In this document: positions 51,563 to 60,551 of the stretch, piece after piece
Layout: the number at the start of each line of letters is the position of its first letter
Position numbering within the stretch: position 1 is the stretch's first letter
Source: JBCBSK01 sp965250105
GTDB taxonomy: Bacteria; Pseudomonadota; Alphaproteobacteria; Rhizobiales; Tepidamorphaceae
Assembly: GCA_965250105.1 (NCBI GenBank)
Contig: OZ252290.1
Location: 2,542,001 to 2,606,000 of the forward strand
Length of the DNA stretch: 64,000 nt
Reading direction: 5' to 3'
Made by a program: the position numbers and the translations under genes
Notes under the pieces: model-generated
What the model was told of the DNA's origin: nothing
Seen by the model: the letters and a program-made list of their open reading frames with translations, nothing else
Database searches by the model: none

Positions 51563-52171
51563 CTAGAACTCGACGCCCTTCTGCGCCTTCACGCCGTCCT
51601 TGAAGGGGTGCTTGACCAGGGTCATCTCCGTGACGAGGTCGGCGGCCTCGATCAGTTCGGGCTTGGCGTTGCGGCCGGTCAGCAGGACATGGGTCATGTC
51701 GGGTTTCCGGGTCAGCAGGAAATCGACCACCTCGTCGATATCGAGATAGTCGTAGCGCAGCGCGATATTGATCTCGTCGAGCATGACGAACTGGATGTCC
51801 GGGTCGAGAATCAGTTCCTTCGCCTTGTCCCACCCGGCGCGGGCGGCGGCGACGTCGCGCTCGCGGTCCTGCGTCTCCCAGGTGAAGCCCTCGCCCGACA
51901 CGAAGAACCGGCATTCTTCGGCGAAACGTTCCTTGAGAAACGTCTTCTCCCCGGTCGACCACGTGCCCTTGATGAACTGCACGACCGCGCATGGCATGCC
52001 ATGGGCGATGCAGCGCATGATCATGCCGAAGCCGGAGGAGGATTTACCCTTGCCGGCACCGGTGTGGACGATGATCAGCCCCTTTTCCTCGGTCTTGGTG
52101 GCCATCATCTTGTCCCGCGCGGCCTTAATCTTGCGCATCTTTTCGTTGTGGCGCGTGGTGATCTCATCCAT
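51563..52171 (-). CDS. cobO: Cob(I)yrinic acid a,c-diamide adenosyltransferase
   Basis: A 202-aa ATP-dependent enzyme of CobO/BtuR type. It has RHNEKMRKIKAARDKMMATK, the P-loop HTGAGKGKSSSGFGM (residues about 36-50), VVQFIKGTWSTGE, FVMLDEINIALRYDYLD and LLTGRNAKPELIEAADLVTE. It adenosylates the cobalt of corrinoids. The ATG at 52171 matches the family start; an in-frame ATG at 52195 has its ribosome site too close. It is divergent from the second riboswitch, whose promoter lies within 20-50 bp of its start. Confidence 0.95.
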   Translation of the reverse strand: MDEITTRHNEKMRKIKAARDKMMATKTEEKGLIIVHTGAGKGKSSSGFGMIMRCIAHGMPCAVVQFIKGTWSTGEKTFLKERFAEECRFFVSGEGFTWETQDRERDVAAARAGWDKAKELILDPDIQFVMLDEINIALRYDYLDIDEVVDFLLTRKPDMTHVLLTGRNAKPELIEAADLVTEMTLVKHPFKDGVKAQKGVEF

Positions 52172-52188
52172 CGGGAGCGGTCCTGAGC

Positions 52189-52217
52189 TTGACATTGCCT
52201 TTCGGTGCGGATGATGT
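52189..52217 (+). promoter_or_regulatory. Promoter for the second cobalamin-riboswitch transcript
   Basis: TTGACA at 52189-52194, 17 bp, TGATGT at 52212-52217. The start point would be about 52224, at the 5' edge of the riboswitch. It lies 18 bp from the divergent cobO start codon, so the cobO leader or promoter must overlap this region. Confidence 0.5.
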
Positions 52218-52225
52218 CGCATTGC

Positions 52226-52425
52226 GCTGGTGCCTGTGTAAACAGGTGAAAAGGGAATGTGCAGGCGATCATGACCGCCGAGCACAGCCGCCCCCGCGAC
52301 CGTGACCGGAGAGGTTGCCGATAGCCACTGGTGCCGTTGCACCGGGAAGGCCAGGCCGACCGCCGGAGCTGATGACGCCGCGATGCGTCACAGGCTTCGA
52401 CATCCGCAAGCCGGGAGACCTGCCA
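52226..52425 (+). promoter_or_regulatory. Cobalamin riboswitch upstream of the DUF1636-cobW-cobN operon
   Basis: Conserved elements: GGTGCC, GAAAAGGGAATGTGC (52248-52262), GCCGCCCCCGCGACCGTGA (52287-52305), GCCACTGG (52324-52331), GGGAAGGCC (52344-52352) and GCAAGCCGGGAGACCTGCC (52406-52424). This is a standard-size cobalamin aptamer, about 200 nt. Its peripheral arm has a 6-bp TGACGC/GCGTCA hairpin at the place where the first riboswitch is expanded. It should repress the long cob operon when cobalamin is ample. Confidence 0.88.
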
Positions 52426-52526
52426 GCTCATGACGGACGTAGCCGGACGGGGTGTTCCGGTGTCGGGGATCGGACAAACCGTCACCCGCCATCTGACCCG
52501 CGTCCCATAACCCATGGGACCGAAAC

Positions 52527-52916
52527 GTGACCGATCCAGAAGCCTTCAAGCCGGTCGATCTCCTTGTCTGCGTCAAATGCCGGCGCAGCCAGGAGGTTAG
52601 CGATGACGCCCAGCGCCCCGGCGCGGTGCTGCATCGGACCCTGTCATCGGAAGGCTTGCCGGACGGTATCCGGCTGATGCCGGTCGAGTGCCTGTCGAAC
52701 TGCTCGCGGGGCTGCACGATCGCGCTGCGCGGTCCGGGGCGCTGGACCTATGTCTTCGGCAATCTCGACGAGACCCTTCATCTCGACGCGATCGTCGACG
52801 GCGCGTCGCGCTACAGATCGGCGCCCGACGGCATCGTGCCCTGGCGCGAGCGCCCCGAACACTTCCGCAAGAACTGCATTGCCCGCATCCCGCCAATGGA
52901 GGCCGCCGATGTCTGA
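52527..52916 (+). CDS. DUF1636 Cys-rich metal-binding protein
   Basis: A 129-aa thioredoxin-like-ferredoxin-type protein. Cysteines Cys15 and Cys18 (LVCVKC) and Cys55, Cys59 and Cys63 (CLSNCSRGC) form the DUF1636 pattern, a likely 2Fe-2S or metal site. The family recurs with cobW and cobN behind cobalamin riboswitches, but its biochemical role is not settled. GTG is the start; no ATG fits the frame. It overlaps the cobW start by 8 bases. Confidence 0.85.
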   Translation: MTDPEAFKPVDLLVCVKCRRSQEVSDDAQRPGAVLHRTLSSEGLPDGIRLMPVECLSNCSRGCTIALRGPGRWTYVFGNLDETLHLDAIVDGASRYRSAPDGIVPWRERPEHFRKNCIARIPPMEAADV

Positions 52917-53964
52917 TCTCACCAAAGTGCCCGTCACCGTCATCACCGGCTTTCTCGGCTCCGGCAAGACGACGCTCATCAGCCAGTTGATGCGCAACCC
53001 GCAAGGCAAGCGCCTGGCGGTCGTCGTCAACGAGTTCGGCGATGTTGGCGTGGACGGCGATATCCTGAAAAGCTGCGCCATTCCGGACTGCCCGGAGGAA
53101 AACATCGTCGAACTGGCCAATGGCTGCATCTGCTGCACGGTGGCCGATGACTTCATCCCGACCATCGAAGCCTTGATGGCGCTCGATCCGCGCCCCGACC
53201 ACATCCTGATCGAAACCTCCGGTCTCGCTCTACCGAAACCGCTTCTCAAGGCGTTCGACTGGCCCGATATCCGCTCGCGCATCACCGTCGACGGCGTCAT
53301 CGCGCTGGCCGATGCCGAAGCCGTCGCCGCCGGCCGTTTCGCCCCCGATGTCGCGGCGGTCGACGCCCAGCGCGCCGCCGATGAGAGCCTCGATCACGAG
53401 ACGCCGCTGTCGGAAGTGTTCGAGGATCAGATCCGCTGCGCCGATATCATCCTGCTGACCAAGCCCGATCTCGCCGGCGCCGACGGTATCGCGGCCGCCC
53501 GGGAGAGGATCGCGGCCCAGGCGCACCGGTCGCTGCCGGTGGTCGACGTCCGGGAGGGAGCGGTCGATCCGCGCGTCATCCTTGGGCTGAAGGCGGCGGC
53601 CGAGGACGATATCGACGGCCGGCCGAGCCATCACGACACCCCGCATGATCACGACCACGAAGACTTCGACAGCGTGGTGATCGACATTCCCGAACTCGCC
53701 GACCCAGCCGATCTCGTCGCGCGGATCGAGACGCTGGCGGCCCGACGGAACATCCTGCGCGTCAAGGGTTATGCGGCGGTCGCCGGAAAGCCGATGCGGC
53801 TTCTGGTGCAGGCCGTGGGCGCCCGCGTCCGCCACCAATATGACCGGCCCTGGGCGCCGGACGAGGCGCGCCAGGGACGCCTCGTCGTCATCGCCGAGCA
53901 TGACGATATCGACGCCACCGCCATCCGGTCTATTCTGGTCGACATGGCCGAGGCCGCGGAGTAA
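52909..53964 (+). CDS. cobW: Cobalamin biosynthesis protein CobW (COG0523 GTPase)
   Basis: A 351-aa G3E GTPase. P-loop GFLGSGKT is at residues 14-21, the metal-binding CICC in LANGCICCTVADD, the guanine motif TKPD in ILLTKPDLAG, and a His/Asp-rich stretch HHDTPHDHDHED before the C-terminal domain. CobW is a metallochaperone proposed to deliver cobalt to the CobNST chelatase. GGAGGCC sits before ATG 52909. It lies 9 bp upstream of cobN, in agreement with this role. Confidence 0.95.
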   Translation: MSDLTKVPVTVITGFLGSGKTTLISQLMRNPQGKRLAVVVNEFGDVGVDGDILKSCAIPDCPEENIVELANGCICCTVADDFIPTIEALMALDPRPDHILIETSGLALPKPLLKAFDWPDIRSRITVDGVIALADAEAVAAGRFAPDVAAVDAQRAADESLDHETPLSEVFEDQIRCADIILLTKPDLAGADGIAAARERIAAQAHRSLPVVDVREGAVDPRVILGLKAAAEDDIDGRPSHHDTPHDHDHEDFDSVVIDIPELADPADLVARIETLAARRNILRVKGYAAVAGKPMRLLVQAVGARVRHQYDRPWAPDEARQGRLVVIAEHDDIDATAIRSILVDMAEAAE

Positions 53965-53973
53965 CCGCCGCAG

Positions 53974-56900
53974 ATGCATGTCGTCTTCCGCGAAAGCCAT
54001 GGCCTCGAAGAGAACGAGACGCCGACCGATCTCGGGCAGAGCCCGGCCGATCTGGTCGTTCTGTCCTTCTCCGACAGCGACCTTGGGGCCTTCGCGGCGG
54101 GATGGCATCGCGGCGGCGGGCCGGACGGGCGCATGCCGACGCTCAGGCTGGCCAATCTCGCCGCCCTGAAACACCCGCTGTCGGTCGATACCTATGTCGA
54201 CCAGACGCTCCACGGCGCCAAGGGGATCCTGATCCGCCTGATCGGCGGCGTGCCATACTGGTCCTATGGCCTTCAGAGCGTTCAGGCGCTGGCCCAGGCC
54301 AGGGGCATCGCGCTGGCCGTCCTGCCGGCGGACGGCCGCGAGGATGCCCGGCTCGACGACATGTCGACGATGCCGGTCTCGACATTGCGCCGACTCGCGC
54401 AACTCTGCGATACCGGCGGCGCGGTGGCCGCCCAGGCCGCGCTGACCCAGCTCGCCCTCGGCGCCGGCCTCTATGCCGGCCCGGTCACCGGCACCAAGGC
54501 GCTGCCTCAAGTGGGAGCGTGGACGCCCGAGCACGGCGTGACCTGCCCGGCCATGGCGCGGCCGCTTTCCGCGACCCGTCCGCTGGTGCTGGTCAGTTTC
54601 TACCGCGCCTATCTGACGGCCGCCGATCTCGCGCCCGTCGAAGCGCTGTTCGCCGCGCTGCGCGCTCGCGGGTTCGACGTCATCGGCCTGTTCGCCCCGT
54701 CCCTGAAAGCGCCCGACGCGGCGGGCTGGCTGGCGCGCCAGATCCGCGCCCTCCGCCCGGCCGCTATCGTCAACGCCACCTCGTTCAGCGGCAAGGGCGG
54801 CAATGGCGCGTCACCGCTCGATGCCGGGGAGGTCCCCGTGTTCCAGGTCGCGCTCGCCACCTCGACGCGGACCGCCTGGGCCGAGGCCGAACGCGGCCTG
54901 TCGCCGGCCGACCTCGCCATGCATGTCGTCCTGCCCGAGGTCGACGGCCGTCTGTTCGCCGGCGTCGCCTCGTTCAAGGAACCGGGCGCGCGCGATGCCG
55001 ATCTCCAGTTTTCCCGCTACGCCCACCGGCCCGAACCGTCGCGCGTCGAGGCCATCGCGGACAAGATCCTGGCCTGGACCGGCCTGGCCGCCCGGCCGGT
55101 CGCGGACCGCCGGCCGGCGCTGGTCTTGTCGACCTATCCCGGTAAGGACTGGAACATGGCGCATGCCGTCGGGCTCGATGCGCTGGCCTCGGCGGAAGCC
55201 ATCCTGTCCGATCTGTCGGCCGCCGGCTATGCGGTCGGGGAAGACGAGACGCCCTTGGCCGACCGGCTCGCCCAGAAGACGGTGACTTGGCCGCTTGCGG
55301 CCTATCGCACGGCGCTTGCCCGCCTGCCGGAGCCCCTCAAGGACGATCTTTGGGCCGCATGGGGCGCGCCCGAGGACGATCCCGATGTCCATGACGACAC
55401 GTTCCATTTCGCGGCAACGCGCCGGGGTGCCGCCCTCGTGGCGCTGCAGCCCGAGCGCGGCAACCCGGTGACCCGCGACGACGACTATCACGATCTCGGC
55501 CGCACGCCGCGCCATGCCTATGTCGCCTTCTATCTATGGCTTGGCGAACAGGCCGATGCGCTGGTCCATATCGGCGCCCATGGCACGCTCGAATGGCTGC
55601 CCGGCAAGTCGGTCGCCCTGTCGGATGCCTGCTGGCCCGAGGCGCTGATCGGGGATCTGCCGGTCATCTATCCCTTCATCGTCAACGACCCCGGCGAGGC
55701 GGCCCAGGCCAAGCGGCGCATCGGCGCGGTCACGCTGGGCCACATCCCGCCGCCGCTCCGCCAGAGCGGCACGCCGGAGCGGTTGGCGCGCCTCGAAGCC
55801 CTGCTCGACGAATTCTCGAATGCCGATGGTCTCGACCCCAAGCGCCGCGACCGTCTGCAAGAGGATATTCGCGGCGAAGCCCAGGCGCTCGGCGTCGAGG
55901 ACGATCTCGGCATCGCCGAGGCGGCCTGTCCGGCCGACGCGATCACCCGCATCGACCGCTTCGTCTGCGACATCAAGGAAAGCCAGTTTGGCGACGGCCT
56001 GCATGTCTGGGGGCGCGAGCCCGTGGCGGCGGGCGCGTTCGAGACCGCGCCGTCCTGTGCCGCCGAGCGGCTGGCGCTGCTCGCTGCGCTGGATGGCCGC
56101 CGCATCTCGGCCGGGCCGTCGGGATCGCCTTATCGCGGGCGGACCGACGTGCTCCCCACTGGCCGGAACCTCTATACCACCGATCCGCGCGCCGTGCCGA
56201 CGCGCGCCGCCCATGCGCAGGGCGTGAAGCTCGCCGAGGAGCTGTTGCGCCGCCATTTGCAGGACGAAGGGGATTGGCCGCGCGGGCTGGTCGTCGACCT
56301 TTGGGGGTCTGCGACGATGCGCACCGCCGGCGAGGAATTCGCCATGGCGCTGCATCTGATCGGCGTCAGGCCGGTGTGGGACCAGGGGTCGGAGCGGGTG
56401 TCGGGGATCGACGTCTTGCCGCTCGCCGAACTCGACCGCCCGCGCATCGACGTCACGCTCAGGGTATCGGGCCTGTTCCGCGATGTGTTCCCGACGCTGT
56501 CGGCGGTTTTCGCCCAGGCGGTCCGGGTGTTGAGCGGTCGCGACGAACCCGCCGACTGGAACCCTTATGTCGCTGAGGCGGCCGGATCCCGGGTCTTCGG
56601 CCCGGCGCCGGGCAGCTATGGCCTCGGCATGGGAGGAGCCGTCGACGATTACGGGGCGGACGGCCGCCGCCTGGCCGGCGAAGCCTGGCTGAAAGCCAGC
56701 GCCTGGGCCTTTGACGGCGAGAAGGCCAGCCGTGACGAAGCGGGGCTGAGGGCGCGCGTCGCCCGGGCCGACGGCTTCGTTCACCCGCAGGATCTCGCCG
56801 AGACCGATCTCCTGCTCGCCGCCGACTATGCCACGCATGAGGCCGGCTTCGCCGCGGCCCAGGCCGTGACCGGCGGGCAGGCCGCGCTCTACCATCTCGA

Positions 56901-57279
56901 CAACACGGATCCCGACCGGCCGCGCGTCCGTGCGCTGTCGGAAGAGATCGCCCGGGTCGTTCGGTCGCGCGCCGCCAATCCCGCGTGGATCGCCGGCATG
57001 CGACGGCACGGCTTTCGCGGCGGCGCCGAGATCGCCGCCACGCTCGATCATCTCGCCGCCTTCGCGCATCTGGCCGGGGTTGTGCCGCCGCATCTGTTTG
57101 ATCTCTATTACGCGGCGACCCTGGGAGATGACGACGTGGTCGGTTTTCTCGATGACGCCAATCCCGCGGCACTGGCCGCGATGCGGGCGCGGTTCGCCGC
57201 CCTGCATGAGGCTGGCCTTTGGACGACCCGGCGCAATTCGATCCTGGCCGACATGGAGGACATGGAGATGGCGACGTGA
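53974..57279 (+). CDS. cobN: Cobaltochelatase subunit CobN
   Basis: A 1101-aa protein of the CobN/BchH family. Recognisable parts are LANLAALKHPLSVDTYVDQT, the domain with VPVFQVALATSTRTAW, LGEQADALVHIGAHGTLEWL, IYPFIVNDPGEAAQAKRRIG and the C-terminal FDLYYAATLGDDDVVGFLDD. It holds hydrogenobyrinate a,c-diamide while CobS and CobT drive cobalt insertion. It is shorter than the about 1270 aa of Pseudomonas denitrificans CobN. Its stop overlaps the cobG GTG start. Confidence 0.95.
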   Translation: MHVVFRESHGLEENETPTDLGQSPADLVVLSFSDSDLGAFAAGWHRGGGPDGRMPTLRLANLAALKHPLSVDTYVDQTLHGAKGILIRLIGGVPYWSYGLQSVQALAQARGIALAVLPADGREDARLDDMSTMPVSTLRRLAQLCDTGGAVAAQAALTQLALGAGLYAGPVTGTKALPQVGAWTPEHGVTCPAMARPLSATRPLVLVSFYRAYLTAADLAPVEALFAALRARGFDVIGLFAPSLKAPDAAGWLARQIRALRPAAIVNATSFSGKGGNGASPLDAGEVPVFQVALATSTRTAWAEAERGLSPADLAMHVVLPEVDGRLFAGVASFKEPGARDADLQFSRYAHRPEPSRVEAIADKILAWTGLAARPVADRRPALVLSTYPGKDWNMAHAVGLDALASAEAILSDLSAAGYAVGEDETPLADRLAQKTVTWPLAAYRTALARLPEPLKDDLWAAWGAPEDDPDVHDDTFHFAATRRGAALVALQPERGNPVTRDDDYHDLGRTPRHAYVAFYLWLGEQADALVHIGAHGTLEWLPGKSVALSDACWPEALIGDLPVIYPFIVNDPGEAAQAKRRIGAVTLGHIPPPLRQSGTPERLARLEALLDEFSNADGLDPKRRDRLQEDIRGEAQALGVEDDLGIAEAACPADAITRIDRFVCDIKESQFGDGLHVWGREPVAAGAFETAPSCAAERLALLAALDGRRISAGPSGSPYRGRTDVLPTGRNLYTTDPRAVPTRAAHAQGVKLAEELLRRHLQDEGDWPRGLVVDLWGSATMRTAGEEFAMALHLIGVRPVWDQGSERVSGIDVLPLAELDRPRIDVTLRVSGLFRDVFPTLSAVFAQAVRVLSGRDEPADWNPYVAEAAGSRVFGPAPGSYGLGMGGAVDDYGADGRRLAGEAWLKASAWAFDGEKASRDEAGLRARVARADGFVHPQDLAETDLLLAADYATHEAGFAAAQAVTGGQAALYHLDNTDPDRPRVRALSEEIARVVRSRAANPAWIAGMRRHGFRGGAEIAATLDHLAAFAHLAGVVPPHLFDLYYAATLGDDDVVGFLDDANPAALAAMRARFAALHEAGLWTTRRNSILADMEDMEMAT

Positions 57280-58448
57280 ACCGGGCCGGCCGCGTGAAAG
57301 GCCGTTGCCCCGGGGCATGGCGGCCGATGATGTCGGGCGATGGGCTGATCGTGCGCGTGCGCCCGCGCCTCGGCCGTCTGACGCGCGCGCAGGCCGATGG
57401 GCTCTGCGCTATCGCCGATCGTCATGGCAGCGGGATCATCGACTTGACCAATCGGGCGAACCTGCAGATCCGGGGCATTGCCGAACCATCCCATGACGCC
57501 GTCATGGACGATCTGGCGTCCCTTGGATTGCTCGACGCGGATCCGGTGCTCGAAGACCGCCGCAACATCATTGTCGACCCGCTCTGGCGGCCGGGCGATC
57601 TCACCTGCCGCCTCGCCGAAGCCTTGCTGGACCGATTGGCCGATCTGCCGGACCTGCCCGCCAAGTTCGGTTTCGCCATCGATACCGGCGCCGAGCCGCG
57701 CCTGCATGCGGCTTCCGCCGATATCCGGCTGGAACGGGCGATGGATGATCGCCTGATCCTGCGGGCCGACGGCAGCGCGACCGGTCGCCACGTGGAAGAA
57801 GAGGAAGCCTGCGACGGGGTCATCGCCCTGGCGCGCTGGTTCGCCGACACCGCCAGGGCCTGTCCCGAGGCGCGACGCATGGCGGGATTGCTGGCGAAAA
57901 CCGCCCTGCCGGCATGCTGGACAGGCGTGCCGCCACGCGATCAATCGGAGCCTAGCCGTCATGCCGGTGCCGCGCCGCTGGCGCCGGGTGCAACGGCCCT
58001 CGGGCCTCTCGTCGGCATGGCCTTCGGACAGGTCCGGGCCTCCGGCCTTGTCGCGGCGCTTCAAACCAGCGGCGCGGCCGGTATCCGTGTCACGCCCTGG
58101 CGCCTTGTCCTGTTCGAAGAGGGCCGAGAGGGTGCCGATTTGGGGCCGGACTTCATCACCCGGGCCGGTGATCCGCTGCTCTCGGTCGATGCGTGCCCCG
58201 GCGCGCCCTATTGCGCCGAAGCCAGCGTCGAGACGCGTGCTCTCGCCCGCGAACTGGCCGCCGCCGGCACGACGGGGCTGCATGTCTCGGGCTGCGCCAA
58301 GGGCTGCGCGCGGCCCGATCGCGCGGCGCTGACCCTGGTCGGCCGCGATGGCCGCTTCGACATCGTCCGCGACGGACGTGCTTGCGAACCACCCCAGCGC
58401 CATGGGATCTCCGCCGACACCATTGCCGCGACCATCCTGGCCCCTTGA
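57276..58448 (+). CDS. cobG: Precorrin-3B synthase
   Basis: A 390-aa protein related to sulfite/nitrite reductases. It has GIIDLTNRANLQIRGI near the N-terminus and the Fe4S4-type cysteines in DACPGAPYCAEAS and HVSGCAKGCARPD. CobG hydroxylates precorrin-3A at C20 with O2, the hallmark of the aerobic pathway. The GTG start overlaps the cobN stop (GTGA). It is shorter than the about 460-aa Pseudomonas enzyme, mainly in the middle. Confidence 0.92.
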   Translation: MNRAGRVKGRCPGAWRPMMSGDGLIVRVRPRLGRLTRAQADGLCAIADRHGSGIIDLTNRANLQIRGIAEPSHDAVMDDLASLGLLDADPVLEDRRNIIVDPLWRPGDLTCRLAEALLDRLADLPDLPAKFGFAIDTGAEPRLHAASADIRLERAMDDRLILRADGSATGRHVEEEEACDGVIALARWFADTARACPEARRMAGLLAKTALPACWTGVPPRDQSEPSRHAGAAPLAPGATALGPLVGMAFGQVRASGLVAALQTSGAAGIRVTPWRLVLFEEGREGADLGPDFITRAGDPLLSVDACPGAPYCAEASVETRALARELAAAGTTGLHVSGCAKGCARPDRAALTLVGRDGRFDIVRDGRACEPPQRHGISADTIAATILAP

Positions 58449-59077
58449 TGCCCTACGCTTATGAAACAGACGGGGCGGCGATCTACCGCCAGTCCTTCGC
58501 GACGATCCGCGCCGAGGCCGATCTGGCGCGATTTTCGCCGGACGAGGAGCAGATCGCCGTGCGCATGATCCATGCCGCCGGGCTGGTCGGCCTCGAACGC
58601 GATATCAGGTTTTCGGATGGTTTCGTGGCGGCCGGACGCGCGGCGCTCGAACGCGGCGCGCCGATCCTGTGCGATGCGCGCATGGTCAGCGAAGGCGTCA
58701 CGCGGCCGCGCCTGCCGCGCGACAATCCGGTCATCTGCACGCTGCATGCCGACGGCATCTATGATCTCGCCGCCCGCCTCGGCACGACCCGGTCGGCGGC
58801 CGCGCTCGAGCTTTGGCGGCCGCATCTCGACGGCGCCGTCGTCGCGATCGGCAATGCGCCAACGGCTCTGTTCCATCTCCTCAACATGCTCGAAGAGCCC
58901 GATTGCCCGCGCCCGGCGGCGATCATCGGCTGTCCGGTCGGTTTCGTCGGCGCGGTCGAGAGCAAGGACGCGCTATGGGCCGACCAGCCGGTGCCGTGCT
59001 GCATCGTCAAGGGTCGGCTCGGCGGCAGCGCGATCACGGTTGCCGCCATCAACGCGCTCGCGAGCCGCGCCGAATGA
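58448..59077 (+). CDS. cobH: Precorrin-8X methylmutase
   Basis: A 209-aa enzyme with YETDGAAIYRQSFATIRAEA, the catalytic-histidine region VRMIHAAGLVGLERDIRF, PILCDARMVSEGVTRPRLP and IIGCPVGFVGAVESKDAL. It moves the C11 methyl to C12, giving hydrogenobyrinate. The ATG overlaps the cobG stop by one base and the stop overlaps cobI by four. Confidence 0.96.
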   Translation: MPYAYETDGAAIYRQSFATIRAEADLARFSPDEEQIAVRMIHAAGLVGLERDIRFSDGFVAAGRAALERGAPILCDARMVSEGVTRPRLPRDNPVICTLHADGIYDLAARLGTTRSAAALELWRPHLDGAVVAIGNAPTALFHLLNMLEEPDCPRPAAIIGCPVGFVGAVESKDALWADQPVPCCIVKGRLGGSAITVAAINALASRAE

Positions 59078-59802
59078 CGGCGGGCACGATCCATGGCGTG
59101 GGGCTCGGCCCCGGCGATCCCGATTTGATGAGCGTGCGCGCCGATCGCCTAATCCGCCATGCCCGGCACGTCGCCTTCTTCCGCAAGGCGGGCCGACCCG
59201 GACAGGCCCGCGCGATCGTCGAGGGGCTTCTGCCCGCCGATGCCGTCGAATTTCCGATGGAATATCCGGTGACGACGGAAATCCCCGTCACCGATCCGCG
59301 CTACAATCAGGCCCTGTCCGACTTTTATGCCGATTGCGTCGCCCATCTGAGACAGCTTGCCGAACACGGCGACGATGTCGTGGTTCTGTGCGAGGGCGAT
59401 CCCTTCTTCTACGGCTCGTTCATGCATCTCCATAGCCGGCTGAAAGGTGTTGTCCCGATCGAGGTCGTGCCGGCGATCACCGGCATGTCGGCGGCCTGGA
59501 CGGCGACGGGCCAACCCGTGACCTGGGGCGACGATGTCCTGACCGTCGTGATGGGCACCTTGCCGGAAGCGGATCTCATGCGTCACATGACGGCGGCCGA
59601 CGCGCTTGTCGTCATGAAGATCGGCCGTCATCTCGACAAGGTGCGCCGCGCGCTCGATCGGGCCGGCAGATATGAGGCCGCGTGGCTCGTCGAATATGCC
59701 AGCATGGCCGGCCAGACCGTGACGCCGCTGGCCGATGTGGCGGCGCAACGCGCGCCCTATTTCTCGATTATCGTCGTGCATGGCCAGGGGCGCAGGCCAT
59801 GA
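59074..59802 (+). CDS. cobI: Precorrin-2 C20-methyltransferase
   Basis: A 242-aa SAM-dependent tetrapyrrole methylase: GVGLGPGDPDLMSVRADRLI near the start, VVVLCEGDPFFYGSFMHLHS and VEVVPAITGMSAAW-like segment. It methylates precorrin-2 at C20 to give precorrin-3A, the CobG substrate. ATGA overlaps at both ends link it tightly to cobH and cobJ. Confidence 0.95.
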   Translation: MTAGTIHGVGLGPGDPDLMSVRADRLIRHARHVAFFRKAGRPGQARAIVEGLLPADAVEFPMEYPVTTEIPVTDPRYNQALSDFYADCVAHLRQLAEHGDDVVVLCEGDPFFYGSFMHLHSRLKGVVPIEVVPAITGMSAAWTATGQPVTWGDDVLTVVMGTLPEADLMRHMTAADALVVMKIGRHLDKVRRALDRAGRYEAAWLVEYASMAGQTVTPLADVAAQRAPYFSIIVVHGQGRRP

Positions 59803-60551
59803 GCGGCTGGCTGGCCATTGCCGGCCTCGGCCCGGGCGCGGACAGGCTGGTGACGCCCGAGGTGACGGCGGTCCTGGCCGAAGCGACCGATATCGTGGGC
59901 TACGGGCCCTATGTGGCGCGCGTTCCGGACCGCGCCGGCCTGGCGCGCCATGCGAGCGACAACCGGGTCGAGCTCGATCGCGCCCGCCAGGCGCTCGACC
60001 TCGCTGCGCGTGGGGCGCGCGTCGTGGTGGTCTCGTCGGGTGATCCGGGCGTCTTCGCCATGGCGGCGGCGGTCTTCGAGGCGGTCGAGCACGGTCCCGC
60101 CGGCTGGCGCGACCTCGATATCCGGGTGATGCCGGGCATCACCGCCATGCTGGCCGCCGCCGCGCGGGTCGGCGCGCCGCTCGGCCATGACTTCTGCGCG
60201 ATCAATCTCAGCGACAATCTGAAGCCGTGGGATCTGATCGACCGCCGCCTGCGCCTGGCCGTGGAGGCCGATTTCGCGATCGCGCTCTACAATCCGCGCT
60301 CCAAGGCGCGGCCCGACGGCTTCGGCGCGGCGCTGCGGATCCTGCGCGAGACATGCAGCGGCGACCGCCTCCTCATCTTCGCGCGGGCGGTGTCCGGGCC
60401 CGACGAGCACATCGCGGTCGTGCCACTCGCCGACGCGGCACCGGAGATGGCCGATATGCGGACCGTGGTGCTCATCGGCTCGTCGGAAACGAGGTTGATT
60501 GCCCGCCAGGCCGCGCCGCCCATCGTCTATACGCCGCGACGGGTGTCCTGA
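59799..60551 (+). CDS. cobJ: Precorrin-3B C17-methyltransferase
   Basis: A 250-aa tetrapyrrole methylase with AIAGLGPGADRLVTPEVTAV, TDIVGYGPYVARV, VVSSGDPGVFAMAAAVFEAV and FCAINLSDNLKPWDLIDRRL, typical of CobJ/CbiH. It methylates C17 and triggers ring contraction to precorrin-4. Its 3' end overlaps the 3' end of the antisense cobK gene by 25 bases. Confidence 0.95.
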   Translation: MSGWLAIAGLGPGADRLVTPEVTAVLAEATDIVGYGPYVARVPDRAGLARHASDNRVELDRARQALDLAARGARVVVVSSGDPGVFAMAAAVFEAVEHGPAGWRDLDIRVMPGITAMLAAAARVGAPLGHDFCAINLSDNLKPWDLIDRRLRLAVEADFAIALYNPRSKARPDGFGAALRILRETCSGDRLLIFARAVSGPDEHIAVVPLADAAPEMADMRTVVLIGSSETRLIARQAAPPIVYTPRRVS

